A stretch of 64,000 bases of DNA from positions 1-64,000 of the forward strand of contig JAIUOO010000010.1 in assembly GCA_020161695.1 (NCBI GenBank), read 5' to 3'. Under the pieces are notes generated by a model. That model did not search any database. It was given only the letters and a program-made list of their open reading frames with translations, and was not told the origin of the DNA. Shown piece by piece: positions 18,345-29,097 of the stretch. The stretch comes from Pseudomonadota bacterium (lineage in GTDB: Bacteria; Pseudomonadota; Alphaproteobacteria; Rhizobiales; Phreatobacteraceae). Position 1 is the stretch's first letter. Every line of letters begins with the position of its first letter. A program made the translations under genes and the position numbers.

Positions 18345-19594
18345 TCGCTGCGCCGGCAAGCGATGTCGCCGTCATCGGCGGCGGCATTGTCGGGCTTGCG
18401 ACGGCGCTTGCCTGCAGGGCGCGCGGGCTCGGCGTCACGGTCGTCGATCCCGGCGGCATCCGCAATGCCGCGAGCTACGGCAATGCCGGCGTCATCTCGC
18501 GTGGCTCGCTGTTCTCGATGGCGAGCCCCGGGCTTCGCGCGAAGCTGCCGCGCTATGCGCTGAACCGCGAGGCTGCGGTCAGGGTCGATTATGGCTCGCT
18601 GCTGGCCGTGATGCCGTGGCTGCTGGCTTTCGTGCGCCGCTGCGACGAAGCCTCGTGGCGAGCGACGGCAGCCGCGCTCGATCCGTTGTGCAGTGCCGCC
18701 TATGACGAGCACTGGCGCATTGCCGGGATGATCGGCGCGCGCGACCTGATCCAGCGGCGCGGCTGGGTGAAGCTGTACCGGAGCGAGGCGGCCTTTGCCG
18801 CCTCGGCGCTGGAACGGGACATCCTCGGCCACCACAAGGTCGCCTTCGAGGTGATCGACGGCGCGGAGCTGCCGCAATTCGAGCCGGCGCTGACGCGGCG
18901 CTTCGCCAGGGCCGTCTGGCACACCGAGACGGGCGCGGTGAGCGATCCCGGTGGCCTCGTGCATGCCTACGAGGCGGCGGCGCGCCAGCAGGGCGTTGAA
19001 TTCGTCGGTGCGCGCGCCAGAACCGTCGTCGAAGGAGACGAGGGCGCCAGAGTGCTGCTGGAGGGCGGCGGCGAGGTCGAAGCCAGGACGGTCGTCATCG
19101 CGGCCGGTGCCCATTCGCACGCGCTGACGCGGACCATGGGCTATCGCCTGCCGCTGGCGGCGGAGCGGGGGTATCACCGGCACTTCGCCCCAACCGGTTC
19201 CCATGCCCTGACGCGGCCGATCAACGACACGGGCGGGGCCTATGTCATCGCGCCGATGAAGGCAGGCCTGCGCGTGCTTTCAGGCGTGGAACTCGCAACG
19301 CCCGATGCTGCGCCGAACCATGCGCAGATCGGCCTTGCGGAGCAGCAGGCGCGCGGGACGGTCGCCATGGGCGAGGCGGTCGAGGGCGAAGCCTGGCACG
19401 GGTCGCGGCCCTCGACGCCGGACGGCCTGCCGGTGATCGGTCGCGCGCCGCGCCACAGGCATGTCGTCTTCGCCTTCGGCCACGGCCATATCGGCCTGTC
19501 GACCGGACCGACCACGGGCAAGGTGGTGGCGGAGATCATCGCCGGCGAGGCGACTTCGATCCCGACGGCGCCGTTCGCGGCGGAGCGGTTCTGA
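18341..19594 (+). CDS. FAD-dependent amino-acid/amine oxidoreductase (DAO family)
   Basis: A 417-residue flavoprotein with the ADP-binding motif VIGGGIVGLATALACRARGLGVTVVD at residues about 10-35 and the DAO-family ending FAFGHGHIGLSTGPTTGKVVAEIIAGE. It resembles D-amino-acid dehydrogenase (DadA-like) proteins. Translational coupling to the peptidase (GTGA overlap) suggests it oxidises an amino acid or amine released by it. The exact substrate is not visible. Confidence 0.85.
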   Translation: MIAAPASDVAVIGGGIVGLATALACRARGLGVTVVDPGGIRNAASYGNAGVISRGSLFSMASPGLRAKLPRYALNREAAVRVDYGSLLAVMPWLLAFVRRCDEASWRATAAALDPLCSAAYDEHWRIAGMIGARDLIQRRGWVKLYRSEAAFAASALERDILGHHKVAFEVIDGAELPQFEPALTRRFARAVWHTETGAVSDPGGLVHAYEAAARQQGVEFVGARARTVVEGDEGARVLLEGGGEVEARTVVIAAGAHSHALTRTMGYRLPLAAERGYHRHFAPTGSHALTRPINDTGGAYVIAPMKAGLRVLSGVELATPDAAPNHAQIGLAEQQARGTVAMGEAVEGEAWHGSRPSTPDGLPVIGRAPRHRHVVFAFGHGHIGLSTGPTTGKVVAEIIAGEATSIPTAPFAAERF

Positions 19595-19635
19595 AGGGCG
19601 GCCGCGCCAATTCGGTTCAAAATGGCGACGGCCTC

Positions 19636-19776
19636 AACACGTCATCCCCGCCCTTGTGGCGGGAATCCACGACTTGCTTCCGAGGCCCATGTTCAAGGCG
19701 TGGATGGCCGGGACAAGCCGGCCATGACCAAACCCGGCCATGACCAAACCCGGCCATGACCAAGCACGGCCATGAC
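19636..19776. repeat. dispersed intergenic repeat with a 16-bp tandem array
   Basis: A segment beginning GTCATCCCCGCCCTTGTGG with a GTGGATGGCCGGGACAAG end resembles a widespread alphaproteobacterial intergenic repeat. It is followed by 3.7 copies of CCGGCCATGACCAAAC (19718-19733, 19734-19749, 19750-19765 and 19766-19776 partial). Units 1 and 2 are identical; unit 3 has one change. It lies between the convergent oxidase and typA genes. The array has probably grown by slippage of the repeat's own end. Confidence 0.7.
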
Positions 19777-19853
19777 GACGCGCGCTGCGACAGCCGCGCC
19801 TCGAAGGGCGCGCTTCGCCTGATGCGGGGAGAATGGAGGACGGAAGGCGGCGG

Positions 19854-21677
<1,824 letters not shown>

Positions 21678-21702
21678 GGGGGTGCGTCCGGTCGGCAAAT
21701 AC

Positions 21703-21736
21703 AAAAAGCGGGTCCCGGTTGGAAACGCGGACCCGC
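21703..21736 (-). terminator. terminator-like hairpin in the typA 5' leader (possible attenuator)
   Basis: On the minus strand GCGGGTCC (21736-21729) pairs with GGACCCGC (21715-21708) and is followed at once by TTTTTGTATTT. The structure ends about 25 bases before the typA start. There is no minus-strand gene upstream that it could terminate, so it probably acts within the typA leader. A TATAGA box on the minus strand near 21756-21761 would give a start just before the hairpin. Confidence 0.65.
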
Positions 21737-21761
21737 ATGAAATTGTGTTGCGGTGCATCTA

Positions 21762-22216
21762 TAGGAGCGAGGCGCCGAGCGCAACGGAAAGCGCGCAACT
21801 GGCATGATGGCGCGATTTTGCCGTGGCAGTCTCGCAATCTGCGACGGGTGTTGCAGAATGCGAGAGCCATTCCGGGAGAGCCTCAGTCGCCAGATGCAGG
21901 CTGATGCTGCATATAGTGGCAATGGGCCGGGGAAAATACCAGATATTGGCTCATGACGGCGCCGATGGCCGTGGCATCGGCCGTGCAGGGATGATCGCGA
22001 ACCGGCGTCAGGTATCTTGCGTTGCCGGCTCACTGGCTCGGACGGGAGGGGACCGCAATCTGCGACCCCTTGAGCGCGGTCTCCTCCCCTCCACTCCGGG
22101 CGCACCCCTGACCATACGTAATTTGCCCTTGAGTGACCTCCGTCGCCTGTGGCAATCTGTCTCGACTAGAACCGTTCAATTGTCCGGTGACGGCAGCGGT
22201 CAGGTGGGAGGCGTCA
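21762..22216. other. gene-free stretch between typA and the repeat peptide gene
   Basis: About 450 bases lie between the typA leader and the next gene. Open frames of up to about 140 codons exist on both strands but have low-complexity translations, no good ribosome sites and no recognisable domain. It must hold the promoters of both divergent genes. I see no RNA gene in it. Confidence 0.5.
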
Positions 22217-22564
22217 GTGGCTGACATCGACAACGACCTTGCGGGTGCAGGCGGCGACGCGCCGGCCCGGGATCCTCTCGACCGGCGCCTGTTCATGTTC
22301 AAGACGCTGCTCGGCGCGGCCGCGGTGACGACCGCTGCGGCGGTGACGACGTCCACCCCCGCCGAGGCGCAGCGCCTGCGCGTCACCGACAGCGATCCCT
22401 ATGACCGCGAAGGCCGCGGCCGCGGCCGCTTCGTGCGCCGGCGCGGCACCGACAACGACCCCTATGACGCCGAGGGCCGTGGGCGGGTTCGCGTCTACCG
22501 GCGGCGCGTGCGCGTCACCGACAACGATCCGCGCGATCCGCGCGGCGGCGGACGCGGCTGGTAG
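22217..22564 (+). CDS. small secreted repeat protein, candidate modified peptide
   Basis: A 115-residue protein starting with GTG at 22217 after a GGGAGG site. Residues 23-51 look like a Tat-type signal (RRLFMFKTLLGAAAVTT...PAEAQ). The rest is three imperfect repeats of about 21 residues beginning T57, T78 and T101, with consensus TD(S/N)DP(Y/R)D..GRGR followed by an Arg-rich spacer, and a Gly-rich end GGGRGW. It has no cysteine. The JmjC/cupin oxygenase gene starts 27 bases later. I infer that this may be its substrate; the family is not characterised as far as I can tell. Confidence 0.7.
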   Translation: MADIDNDLAGAGGDAPARDPLDRRLFMFKTLLGAAAVTTAAAVTTSTPAEAQRLRVTDSDPYDREGRGRGRFVRRRGTDNDPYDAEGRGRVRVYRRRVRVTDNDPRDPRGGGRGW

Positions 22565-22591
22565 CCGCAATCTGATTTCCCGGGGAATGCC

Positions 22592-23767
22592 ATGACGCTT
22601 GCGGCGGATGCCTTCGCGCTCGCCTTCGGAGCGCTGTCCGTCGATCAGGCCTTCGCATTGCGCGAGGACGGCCGGGCGCGGCACTTCAAGAACGAGAATC
22701 CCGCGCGGTTCGGCCGGCTTCTGGCGATCGCCGACCTCGACGCCTTCCTGCGCACCGATGCCGCGCAGGTGCCGCGCGTCAGCCTCGCCGACAGCGGCCG
22801 CAACGGCAGCGCCGGCGTTCCGGACGACGAGTTCACCTATTCGGACGGCAAGGTCGATCCGTCGCGCCTGTTTCCGCTGTTCGACGGCGGCGCGACGCTG
22901 GTCGTGTCGCAGTTCCACGAGTTCCACCGCCCGCTCGCCGATTTCTGCCGGGGGCTGGAAAAGCTGTTCCTGCATGCCGTGCAGGCCAATATCTACCTGA
23001 CGCCGCCGGGCGCGCAGGGGTTCCGGACCCATTTCGACACCCATGACGTGCTGGTGCTGCAGGTGTCGGGAGCCAAGCGCTGGCGCGTGTGGGACGATGC
23101 CATCGTGCCGAACGCGACGCGCCAGACGCGATGGGACGCCAAGCTGCACCGGCACGATCCGTCGGGCGGCAAGGAGGTCATCCTGAATGCCGGCGACGTG
23201 CTCTACGTGCCGCGCGGCGTTCTGCACGACGCCTCCGTGCAGGAGGGCGGCGAACCCTCGCTGCACGCGACCATCGGCCTTCTTGAGCCGAGCTGGGCTG
23301 ATGCCCTGCGCGCGGCCATCGACCAGATGGAGGCGCGCGACGCCGGCCTGAGGCGGTCGTTCCGCACCTGGCGCATCGGCGACGAGGCCGTGCGGTCCGG
23401 GCTGGTTCAGGCCGCGCGGGACAGGCTTTCGGCCATCGCCAGCGACGAGGCCATGGACCTCGTCGCCATGCAGTTCCTGCAGCAGCTCGCCTCGGACCGC
23501 ATGCCCATGGCCGCGCGCGGCCTGGTCACGCCCATGCCGGGGCCGGAGGACATGCTCGTCCTGGCCGATGCGGTGCATCACCATGTCGTGCCGGTGGGCG
23601 ATGGCGCGGAACTGCGCTGGGCCGGCGAGGCGGAGCGCCTGACCTCGGTCGAGCTCGGCTGGCTGGAGCGGTTGAGCGAAGGGGCGACGCCGGCATCGCT
23701 GGGCGGGGAGGCGGCGCTGGCCTTCTGCCGCCGCCTCGCGAAGGTCGGCCTGCTCGAGCGCCGCTAG
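22592..23767 (+). CDS. JmjC-type cupin oxygenase (Cupin_4/RoxA-like)
   Basis: A 391-residue protein of the Cupin_4 group. The iron site reads H147-F-D149-T-H (in GFRTHFDTHDVLVLQ) with the distal His212 in YVPRGVLHDA; VSGAKRWRVWDD is the conserved strand after it. Characterised relatives are 2-oxoglutarate-dependent hydroxylases of Arg or His in ribosomal proteins. The C-terminal 150 residues are helical with a winged-helix-like end. It is encoded right after a repetitive Asp/Arg-rich secreted peptide, which may be its target. The start is the ATG at 22592. Confidence 0.85.
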   Translation: MTLAADAFALAFGALSVDQAFALREDGRARHFKNENPARFGRLLAIADLDAFLRTDAAQVPRVSLADSGRNGSAGVPDDEFTYSDGKVDPSRLFPLFDGGATLVVSQFHEFHRPLADFCRGLEKLFLHAVQANIYLTPPGAQGFRTHFDTHDVLVLQVSGAKRWRVWDDAIVPNATRQTRWDAKLHRHDPSGGKEVILNAGDVLYVPRGVLHDASVQEGGEPSLHATIGLLEPSWADALRAAIDQMEARDAGLRRSFRTWRIGDEAVRSGLVQAARDRLSAIASDEAMDLVAMQFLQQLASDRMPMAARGLVTPMPGPEDMLVLADAVHHHVVPVGDGAELRWAGEAERLTSVELGWLERLSEGATPASLGGEAALAFCRRLAKVGLLERR

Positions 23768-24079
23768 GGCGGTTCGCGCCCGGCGCAAGACCCTGTTGCC
23801 GCATTGCTGGAATTCGGCGTCCACCCTGCAAGGGGTTGCGGATCGCGGCACGCAAAGTCATTGTCCTTTGGCGTTCCCGCGCCCTTGCCGGGGCGGACCG
23901 GACTTGCGCCAGATTGCGGCGCGCCCGCTGCATGACGATCGTGACAGGCGGGCAGGTTGCGCGGAAACGCCTCGTCGCCCGTCGAGCCGGCGCGCGACGT
24001 TGTATTGCCCGTGCCGCCGCAATTGGCCTGACCATCATCGCTGTCGCTGGGTCTCGCCGGAGACCATGGAGATCATCCC
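23768..24079. other. gap before the efflux operon
   Basis: This 312-base stretch has no convincing gene; a plus-strand open frame runs through it but lacks a good start and homology. It should carry the promoter of the RND efflux genes. I see no clear TetR-type operator or other dyad. Confidence 0.5.
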
Positions 24080-25267
24080 ATGAGCCGATCCACTGGTCGG
24101 GTTCTCGCCGTCGCCGTCATCCTGGCCGCAGGCGCCGCGGCAGGATGGTGGTTTCTCGGCCGGCAGCAGCCGCCCGCCGTCGCGCAGCCGGCAGGCGCCC
24201 CGCCGCCGCCGGAAGTGACGGTGGTCGAGGTCAAGGCGGCCGATACGCCGCTGCCGCTGCAATATGCCGGCAGGGTGGCGGGTTTCCGCGTGGTCGAGGT
24301 GCGTGCCCAGGTCGGCGGCATCCTGCTCAAGCGCGAATATGCCGAAGGCGCGGTGGTCAAGGTCGGCGACGTGCTGTTCCGCATCGATCCGCGCCCCTAT
24401 GAGGCGACGCTCGCCCGCGCCAACGCGCAGGTGGCGCAGGCGCAGGCGGCGCTGAAGCTGGCCGAGGAGAATTTCGGCCGCGCCGAGCAGCTCAACCAGC
24501 GCGGCATCGCGACGCCGCGGCAGCTGGACGACGCCACCGCCGCGCGCGACCAGGCTCGTGCGACGCTTCAGGCGACCGAAGCCGACGTGTCCACGGCCAG
24601 GCTCAATCTCGAATATACCGTCGTCAAGGCATCGGTCGCCGGGCCGACCGCAATCGGCGTTCCGCCGGAGGGCACGCTGATCCAGGCCCAGCAGACGCTG
24701 CTGACCACCATCACCCAGCTCAACCCGGCCTATGTGAATTACTCGGTCACCGAGCGGGAGCTGCGCGAATTCCAGGAGATGGACCGCCAGCGGGACAAGC
24801 CGCTCGACTGGGAGACCATCGGCGTGCAGATCCAGTTCGGCGACGGCACCTTCTATTCGCGCATGGGCAAGCCGGACACCTATTCGCGCACCGTCGATCC
24901 GCGCACCGGCACGATCCAGATCAGGGCGATCTTCGAGAATACCGACGGCGAGCTGCTGCCCGGCCAGTTCGTGCGCATCAACCTGAAGGGCCTGACCATG
25001 CCCAAGGCGATGGTGATCCCGAAGCGCGCGATCAATCAGGGGCCGCAGGGGCCCTTCGTCTATGTGGTCGATGCCCAGTCCACGGCGCAGGTGCGGCCGG
25101 TGCGGCTCGACCGCGAACTCAACGATGCCTGGATCATCCGCGAGGGCCTCGCCGACGGCGACAGGGTGATCGTCGACGGCGTCATCCGCGTCAGACCGGG
25201 CGGCCCCGTCCGGCCGGTGCCGGCCCCGCCGCGGCCGCAGGCCTCGACCAGCGGAGCCCGGCCGTGA
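24080..25267 (+). CDS. RND efflux periplasmic adaptor (AcrA/MexA-like)
   Basis: A 395-residue membrane fusion protein with an N-terminal membrane anchor ([19 protein letters not shown]). The lipoyl half-motifs are [35 protein letters not shown] and [13 protein letters not shown], flanking a coiled-coil hairpin (about 110-175). There is no lipobox cysteine, so it is held by the transmembrane helix. It links the inner-membrane pump to an outer-membrane channel; no TolC-like gene is next to it. It overlaps the pump gene by four bases. Confidence 0.93.
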   Translation: MSRSTGRVLAVAVILAAGAAAGWWFLGRQQPPAVAQPAGAPPPPEVTVVEVKAADTPLPLQYAGRVAGFRVVEVRAQVGGILLKREYAEGAVVKVGDVLFRIDPRPYEATLARANAQVAQAQAALKLAEENFGRAEQLNQRGIATPRQLDDATAARDQARATLQATEADVSTARLNLEYTVVKASVAGPTAIGVPPEGTLIQAQQTLLTTITQLNPAYVNYSVTERELREFQEMDRQRDKPLDWETIGVQIQFGDGTFYSRMGKPDTYSRTVDPRTGTIQIRAIFENTDGELLPGQFVRINLKGLTMPKAMVIPKRAINQGPQGPFVYVVDAQSTAQVRPVRLDRELNDAWIIREGLADGDRVIVDGVIRVRPGGPVRPVPAPPRPQASTSGARP

Positions 25268-28200
25268 TCTCCAAGTTCTTCATCGACCGGCCGGTTTTCG
25301 CATCGGTTCTCTCCATCGTCATCGTGCTCGCCGGCCTCGTGTCGATGCGCGCCCTGCCGATCGCGCAATATCCCGAGATCGTGCCGCCGGACGTGGTGAT
25401 CACCGCGAACTATCCGGGCGCGACCGCCGAGACGGTGGCGGCGACGGTGGCCGCGCCGCTCGAGCAGCAGATCAACGGCGTCGAGAAGATGATCTACATG
25501 CGCTCGACCTCGACCGGGTCGGGCGCGATGAGCCTGACCGTCACCTTCGAGATCGGCACCGACGCCGACCAGGCGGCGATCAACGTCAACAACCGCGTCC
25601 AGCGCGCCCTGCCGCTGCTGCCGGCCGAGGTCACGCGCCAGGGCGTGACCGTGCAGAAGCGCTCGACCTCGATCCTGCAGGTGATCGCGCTGTCGTCGCC
25701 GGGCGGGCGCTACGACCCGATCTTCATGTCCAACTACGCGCTGATCAACATTCTCGACGATCTGCGCCGCATTCCCGGCGTCGGCGACGCGCAGCTGTTC
25801 GGCGCCTCGGACTATTCGATGCGCATCTGGCTGCGGCCGGACAAGGTGGCGCAATACAACCTGACGCCCAGCGACATCGCATCGGCCATCCGCGAGCAGA
25901 ACTCGCAATATGCCGCCGGCCGCTTCTCCGAAGAGCCGATGCAGCAGTTCCAGGACTTCACCTATTCGGTGACGACACCGGGGCGGCTGGCCGATCCCGC
26001 CCAGTTCGAGAACATCATCATCCGCTCCGACGAGAATGGCGGCGCGCTGCGGCTGAAGGATGTCGCGCGGGTCGAGCTCGGCGCGCTGACCTACGGCTTC
26101 ACCGGCACGTTCAACGGCGCGCCGGCTGTGCCGCTCGGCATCTTCCTCCAGCCGGGGGCCAACGCGCTGCAGGTCGCGGAATCCGTGAAGTCGACGATGG
26201 ACACCATCGCGCGGCGCTTTCCCGAGGGCATGCGCTACGACATTCCGTTCAACACGACCCGCTTCGTGGAAGTGTCGATCCAGGAGGTCATCAAGACCTT
26301 CATCGAGGCGATCCTGCTGGTCACGCTGGTCGTGTTCATCTTCCTGCAGAGCCTGCGCGCGACGCTGATCCCGATCATCGCCGTTCCCGTGTCGCTGATC
26401 GGCACCTTCGCCGGCATGTACATGCTCGGCTTCTCCATCAACCTCCTGACCCTGTTCGGCATGGTGCTGGCCATCGGCATCGTGGTCGATGACGCGATCA
26501 TCGTGCTCGAAAACGTCGAGCGCATCATGACGCAGGAGAAGAAGCCGCCGCGCGAGGCGGCGGTGAAGGCGATGGAGGAGGTGTCCGGGCCGGTCGTCGC
26601 CATCGTGCTGACGCTCTGCGCGGTGTTCATCCCGGTGTCGTTCCTCGGCGGCCTCGCCGGCGAGCTCTACCGGCAGTTCGCGGTGACGATCTCCATTTCG
26701 GTGGTGATTTCCGGCATCGTCGCGCTGACGCTGACGCCGGCGCTCTGCGCGCTGATCCTGAAGCCCGGCCATCACGAGCCGGCGCTGCCGTTCCGCTGGT
26801 TCAACCGCGGCTTCGAGTGGGTGACGCTGCGCTATACCGGCAGCGTGTCGTTCTTCCTCAAGCGGGCCTTTCTCGGCATCGTGGTGTTCGCCTGCCTGCT
26901 CGGCAGCCTGTGGGTGCTGTTCCAGCGCGTGCCCTCGTCGCTCGTCCCCAACGAGGACCAGGGCTACGTCTTCCTGGTCACGGTGCTTCCGCCGGCGGCT
27001 TCCATTGCGCGCACGCGCGAAGTCACCAGCGTCGCCAGCGCCGAGGCGGCGCGCAATCCGGCCGTCGCCAATGTCGTGACCTTCGCCGGCTTCGACCTCC
27101 TGTCGGGCGGCCAGAAGACCAATGCCGGCATCTCGTTCCTGACGCTCAGGGACTGGTCCGAGCGTCGCGTCGCATCGCAGGATGCGCGCAACCTCGCGCC
27201 GCAGCTCGGCGCGATCAACGCCAAGTTCCGCGACGGCGTGGTCATCGGCTTCAACCCGCCGCCGATCCAGGGCATGAGCACGACGGGCGGCTTCGAGCTC
27301 TACCTTCAGGACCGCACCGGCGGCTCGCTCGCCAACCTCGCGGAGGCCGCGAACCGCGTCGTGCAGGCGGCCAGCCAGCGGCGCGAGCTTGCCGGCGTGC
27401 AGAATCTGTTCTCGACCTCGGTGCCGCAGTACCGGATCGACGTCGATATCGACAAGGCGAAGTCCATCGGCATCCCGATCTCGACCATTTTCGAGACGAT
27501 GCAGTCGTCGTTCGGCAGCCTCTACGTCAACGATTTCGCACTGTTCGGCCGCACCTATCGCGTCAGCCTGTCGTCGGAGGCCGACTTCCGCATGACGCCC
27601 GACGATCTCAGGCACGTCTTCGTCCGCTCATCGACCGGCTCCATGGTGCCGCTGAACGAACTGGTGACCGTGACGCGCGTCATCGGGCCGGATCAGGTCG
27701 ATCGCTTCAACATCTTCCCCTCGGCGAAGATCCTCGGACAGCCGGCTCCCGGCTTCTCCTCGGGGCAGGCGATCGCGGCGATGCAGGAGGTCGTCCGGGC
27801 GACCCTGCCGTCGGAATACACGATCGGCTGGACCGGCTCGGCCTATCAGGAGCTCTCGACGGCCGGCACCGGCTATCAGGGCTTCCTGTTCGGCATCGTC
27901 ATGGTGTTCCTGATCCTTGCCGCGCAATACGAGCGCTGGTCGCTGCCGCTCGCCGTCATCACCGCCGTGCCCTTCGCGGTGTTCGGGGCGCTGCTGGCGG
28001 TCTGGCTGCGCGGGCTGGAGAACGACGTCTATTTCCAGATCGGCCTCGTCACGCTGATCGGGCTTTCAGCGAAGAACGCCATCCTCATCGTCGAGTTCGC
28101 CTCGCAGCGATATCAGCAGGGGCTGGACGCCTACGAGGCGGCGATGGACGCGGCGAAGCTGCGCTTCCGGCCGATCATCATGACCTCGCTTGCATTCATC

Positions 28201-28398
28201 CTCGGCGTTCTGCCGCTGGCACGCTCCACCGGCGCCGGCTCGGCCAGCCGGCACTCGATCGGCACGGGCGTGATCGGCGGAATGCTGGCGGCGACCGTCA
28301 TCGCCATCATCTTCATTCCGCTCTTCTTCAAACTGGTGACGCCGCGCCGCAAGGCCGTCGCCGAGGAGGCCAGGGCGGCGGAGACGCCGGCAGAGTGA
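25264..28398 (+). CDS. RND efflux pump, inner-membrane permease (HAE1/AcrB type)
   Basis: A 1044-residue, 12-helix proton-driven pump. It starts [42 protein letters not shown] in AcrB fashion. The proton relay Asp pair is in [22 protein letters not shown], and the second half has [22 protein letters not shown] with the relay lysine. Length and motifs fit the drug-exporting HAE1 family rather than metal pumps. Substrate range cannot be predicted. It follows the adaptor gene in one operon. Confidence 0.95.
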   Translation: MISKFFIDRPVFASVLSIVIVLAGLVSMRALPIAQYPEIVPPDVVITANYPGATAETVAATVAAPLEQQINGVEKMIYMRSTSTGSGAMSLTVTFEIGTDADQAAINVNNRVQRALPLLPAEVTRQGVTVQKRSTSILQVIALSSPGGRYDPIFMSNYALINILDDLRRIPGVGDAQLFGASDYSMRIWLRPDKVAQYNLTPSDIASAIREQNSQYAAGRFSEEPMQQFQDFTYSVTTPGRLADPAQFENIIIRSDENGGALRLKDVARVELGALTYGFTGTFNGAPAVPLGIFLQPGANALQVAESVKSTMDTIARRFPEGMRYDIPFNTTRFVEVSIQEVIKTFIEAILLVTLVVFIFLQSLRATLIPIIAVPVSLIGTFAGMYMLGFSINLLTLFGMVLAIGIVVDDAIIVLENVERIMTQEKKPPREAAVKAMEEVSGPVVAIVLTLCAVFIPVSFLGGLAGELYRQFAVTISISVVISGIVALTLTPALCALILKPGHHEPALPFRWFNRGFEWVTLRYTGSVSFFLKRAFLGIVVFACLLGSLWVLFQRVPSSLVPNEDQGYVFLVTVLPPAASIARTREVTSVASAEAARNPAVANVVTFAGFDLLSGGQKTNAGISFLTLRDWSERRVASQDARNLAPQLGAINAKFRDGVVIGFNPPPIQGMSTTGGFELYLQDRTGGSLANLAEAANRVVQAASQRRELAGVQNLFSTSVPQYRIDVDIDKAKSIGIPISTIFETMQSSFGSLYVNDFALFGRTYRVSLSSEADFRMTPDDLRHVFVRSSTGSMVPLNELVTVTRVIGPDQVDRFNIFPSAKILGQPAPGFSSGQAIAAMQEVVRATLPSEYTIGWTGSAYQELSTAGTGYQGFLFGIVMVFLILAAQYERWSLPLAVITAVPFAVFGALLAVWLRGLENDVYFQIGLVTLIGLSAKNAILIVEFASQRYQQGLDAYEAAMDAAKLRFRPIIMTSLAFILGVLPLARSTGAGSASRHSIGTGVIGGMLAATVIAIIFIPLFFKLVTPRRKAVAEEARAAETPAE

Positions 28399-28461
28399 GG
28401 GCGGCTTAAGCCGTCATTAAGTTCCTCGGCGCATAGAGCAGTCAGAACCTTCCGTTAGGTC

Positions 28462-29091
28462 ATGTTTCTCTTGCGTTCCGCCCCCGGCCTGCCGCGTCCA
28501 ACAGCCACCACGATCGTCGTCGCCGACGATCAGGCCTTTTCGCGCCGACTGATCAGGTCGTCGCTGAGCGGTCTCGGCAAGGTGATCGAGTGCCGGACTG
28601 GTTTCGAGGCGCTCGAAATGGTCGAGCGCCAGCGGCCCAATCTCCTCGTCATCGGTTCGCGACTGGTCGGCCTCGACGGCGCGGAAGTGACGCAACTGCT
28701 CCGCCGCGCCTCGAACGGCGTCCAGTTCACGCCGGTCATCCTTGTCAGCGGACGCACGACGCAATCCTCGGTGCTCGGCGCCGTGACGGCCGGCGTCCAC
28801 GAATATGTGGCGCGGCCGTTCAGCATGAAGACGCTGCGGATGCGTGCGGAGGCCGTATTGACCCGGCCGCGTCCCTTCGTGCGCACGCGCCTGTTCTTCG
28901 GCCCGGTGCCGCGCGCGAGCCGGGTCAGGGGCGAAGTCCTCGGCATGAGCGGCGAGAACGCCCTGGCGCGGATGATCTGCGGGGTGCGGCTGGAGCGCGC
29001 CGACGCCGAGACCTGCCCTCTCGGCCTCGGGTGCATCTGCCGCAGCTACGTCGCGGCGGCAGTGGTGGAGCCCGCCCGCATCGAGATCTGA
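28462..29091 (+). CDS. receiver-like protein lacking the phosphorylation site, with C-terminal Cys cluster
   Basis: A 209-residue protein. Residues about 17-135 follow the CheY fold: acidic pair D22-D23 in VVADDQAFSRRL, S96 in ILVSGR. The phospho-acceptor position is Gly65 (LLVIGSRLVGLDG, where LLD is normal) and the conserved Lys is Arg118 (VARPF). It is therefore probably a pseudo-receiver acting by protein contact. After an Arg-rich linker it ends with CPLGLGCICRSY, a CX5CXC cluster that could bind metal. It faces the GGDEF-EAL gene tail to tail (6-base gap). Confidence 0.75.
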   Translation: MFLLRSAPGLPRPTATTIVVADDQAFSRRLIRSSLSGLGKVIECRTGFEALEMVERQRPNLLVIGSRLVGLDGAEVTQLLRRASNGVQFTPVILVSGRTTQSSVLGAVTAGVHEYVARPFSMKTLRMRAEAVLTRPRPFVRTRLFFGPVPRASRVRGEVLGMSGENALARMICGVRLERADAETCPLGLGCICRSYVAAAVVEPARIEI

Positions 29092-29097
29092 TCCGGT

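Noticed and set aside
19718-19776. CRISPR array
   Set aside because: The units are contiguous with no spacers, and no cas genes are present.
25060-27615. 851-codon minus-strand frame
   Set aside because: Antisense to the RND pump; Arg/His/Asp-rich with no recognisable family.
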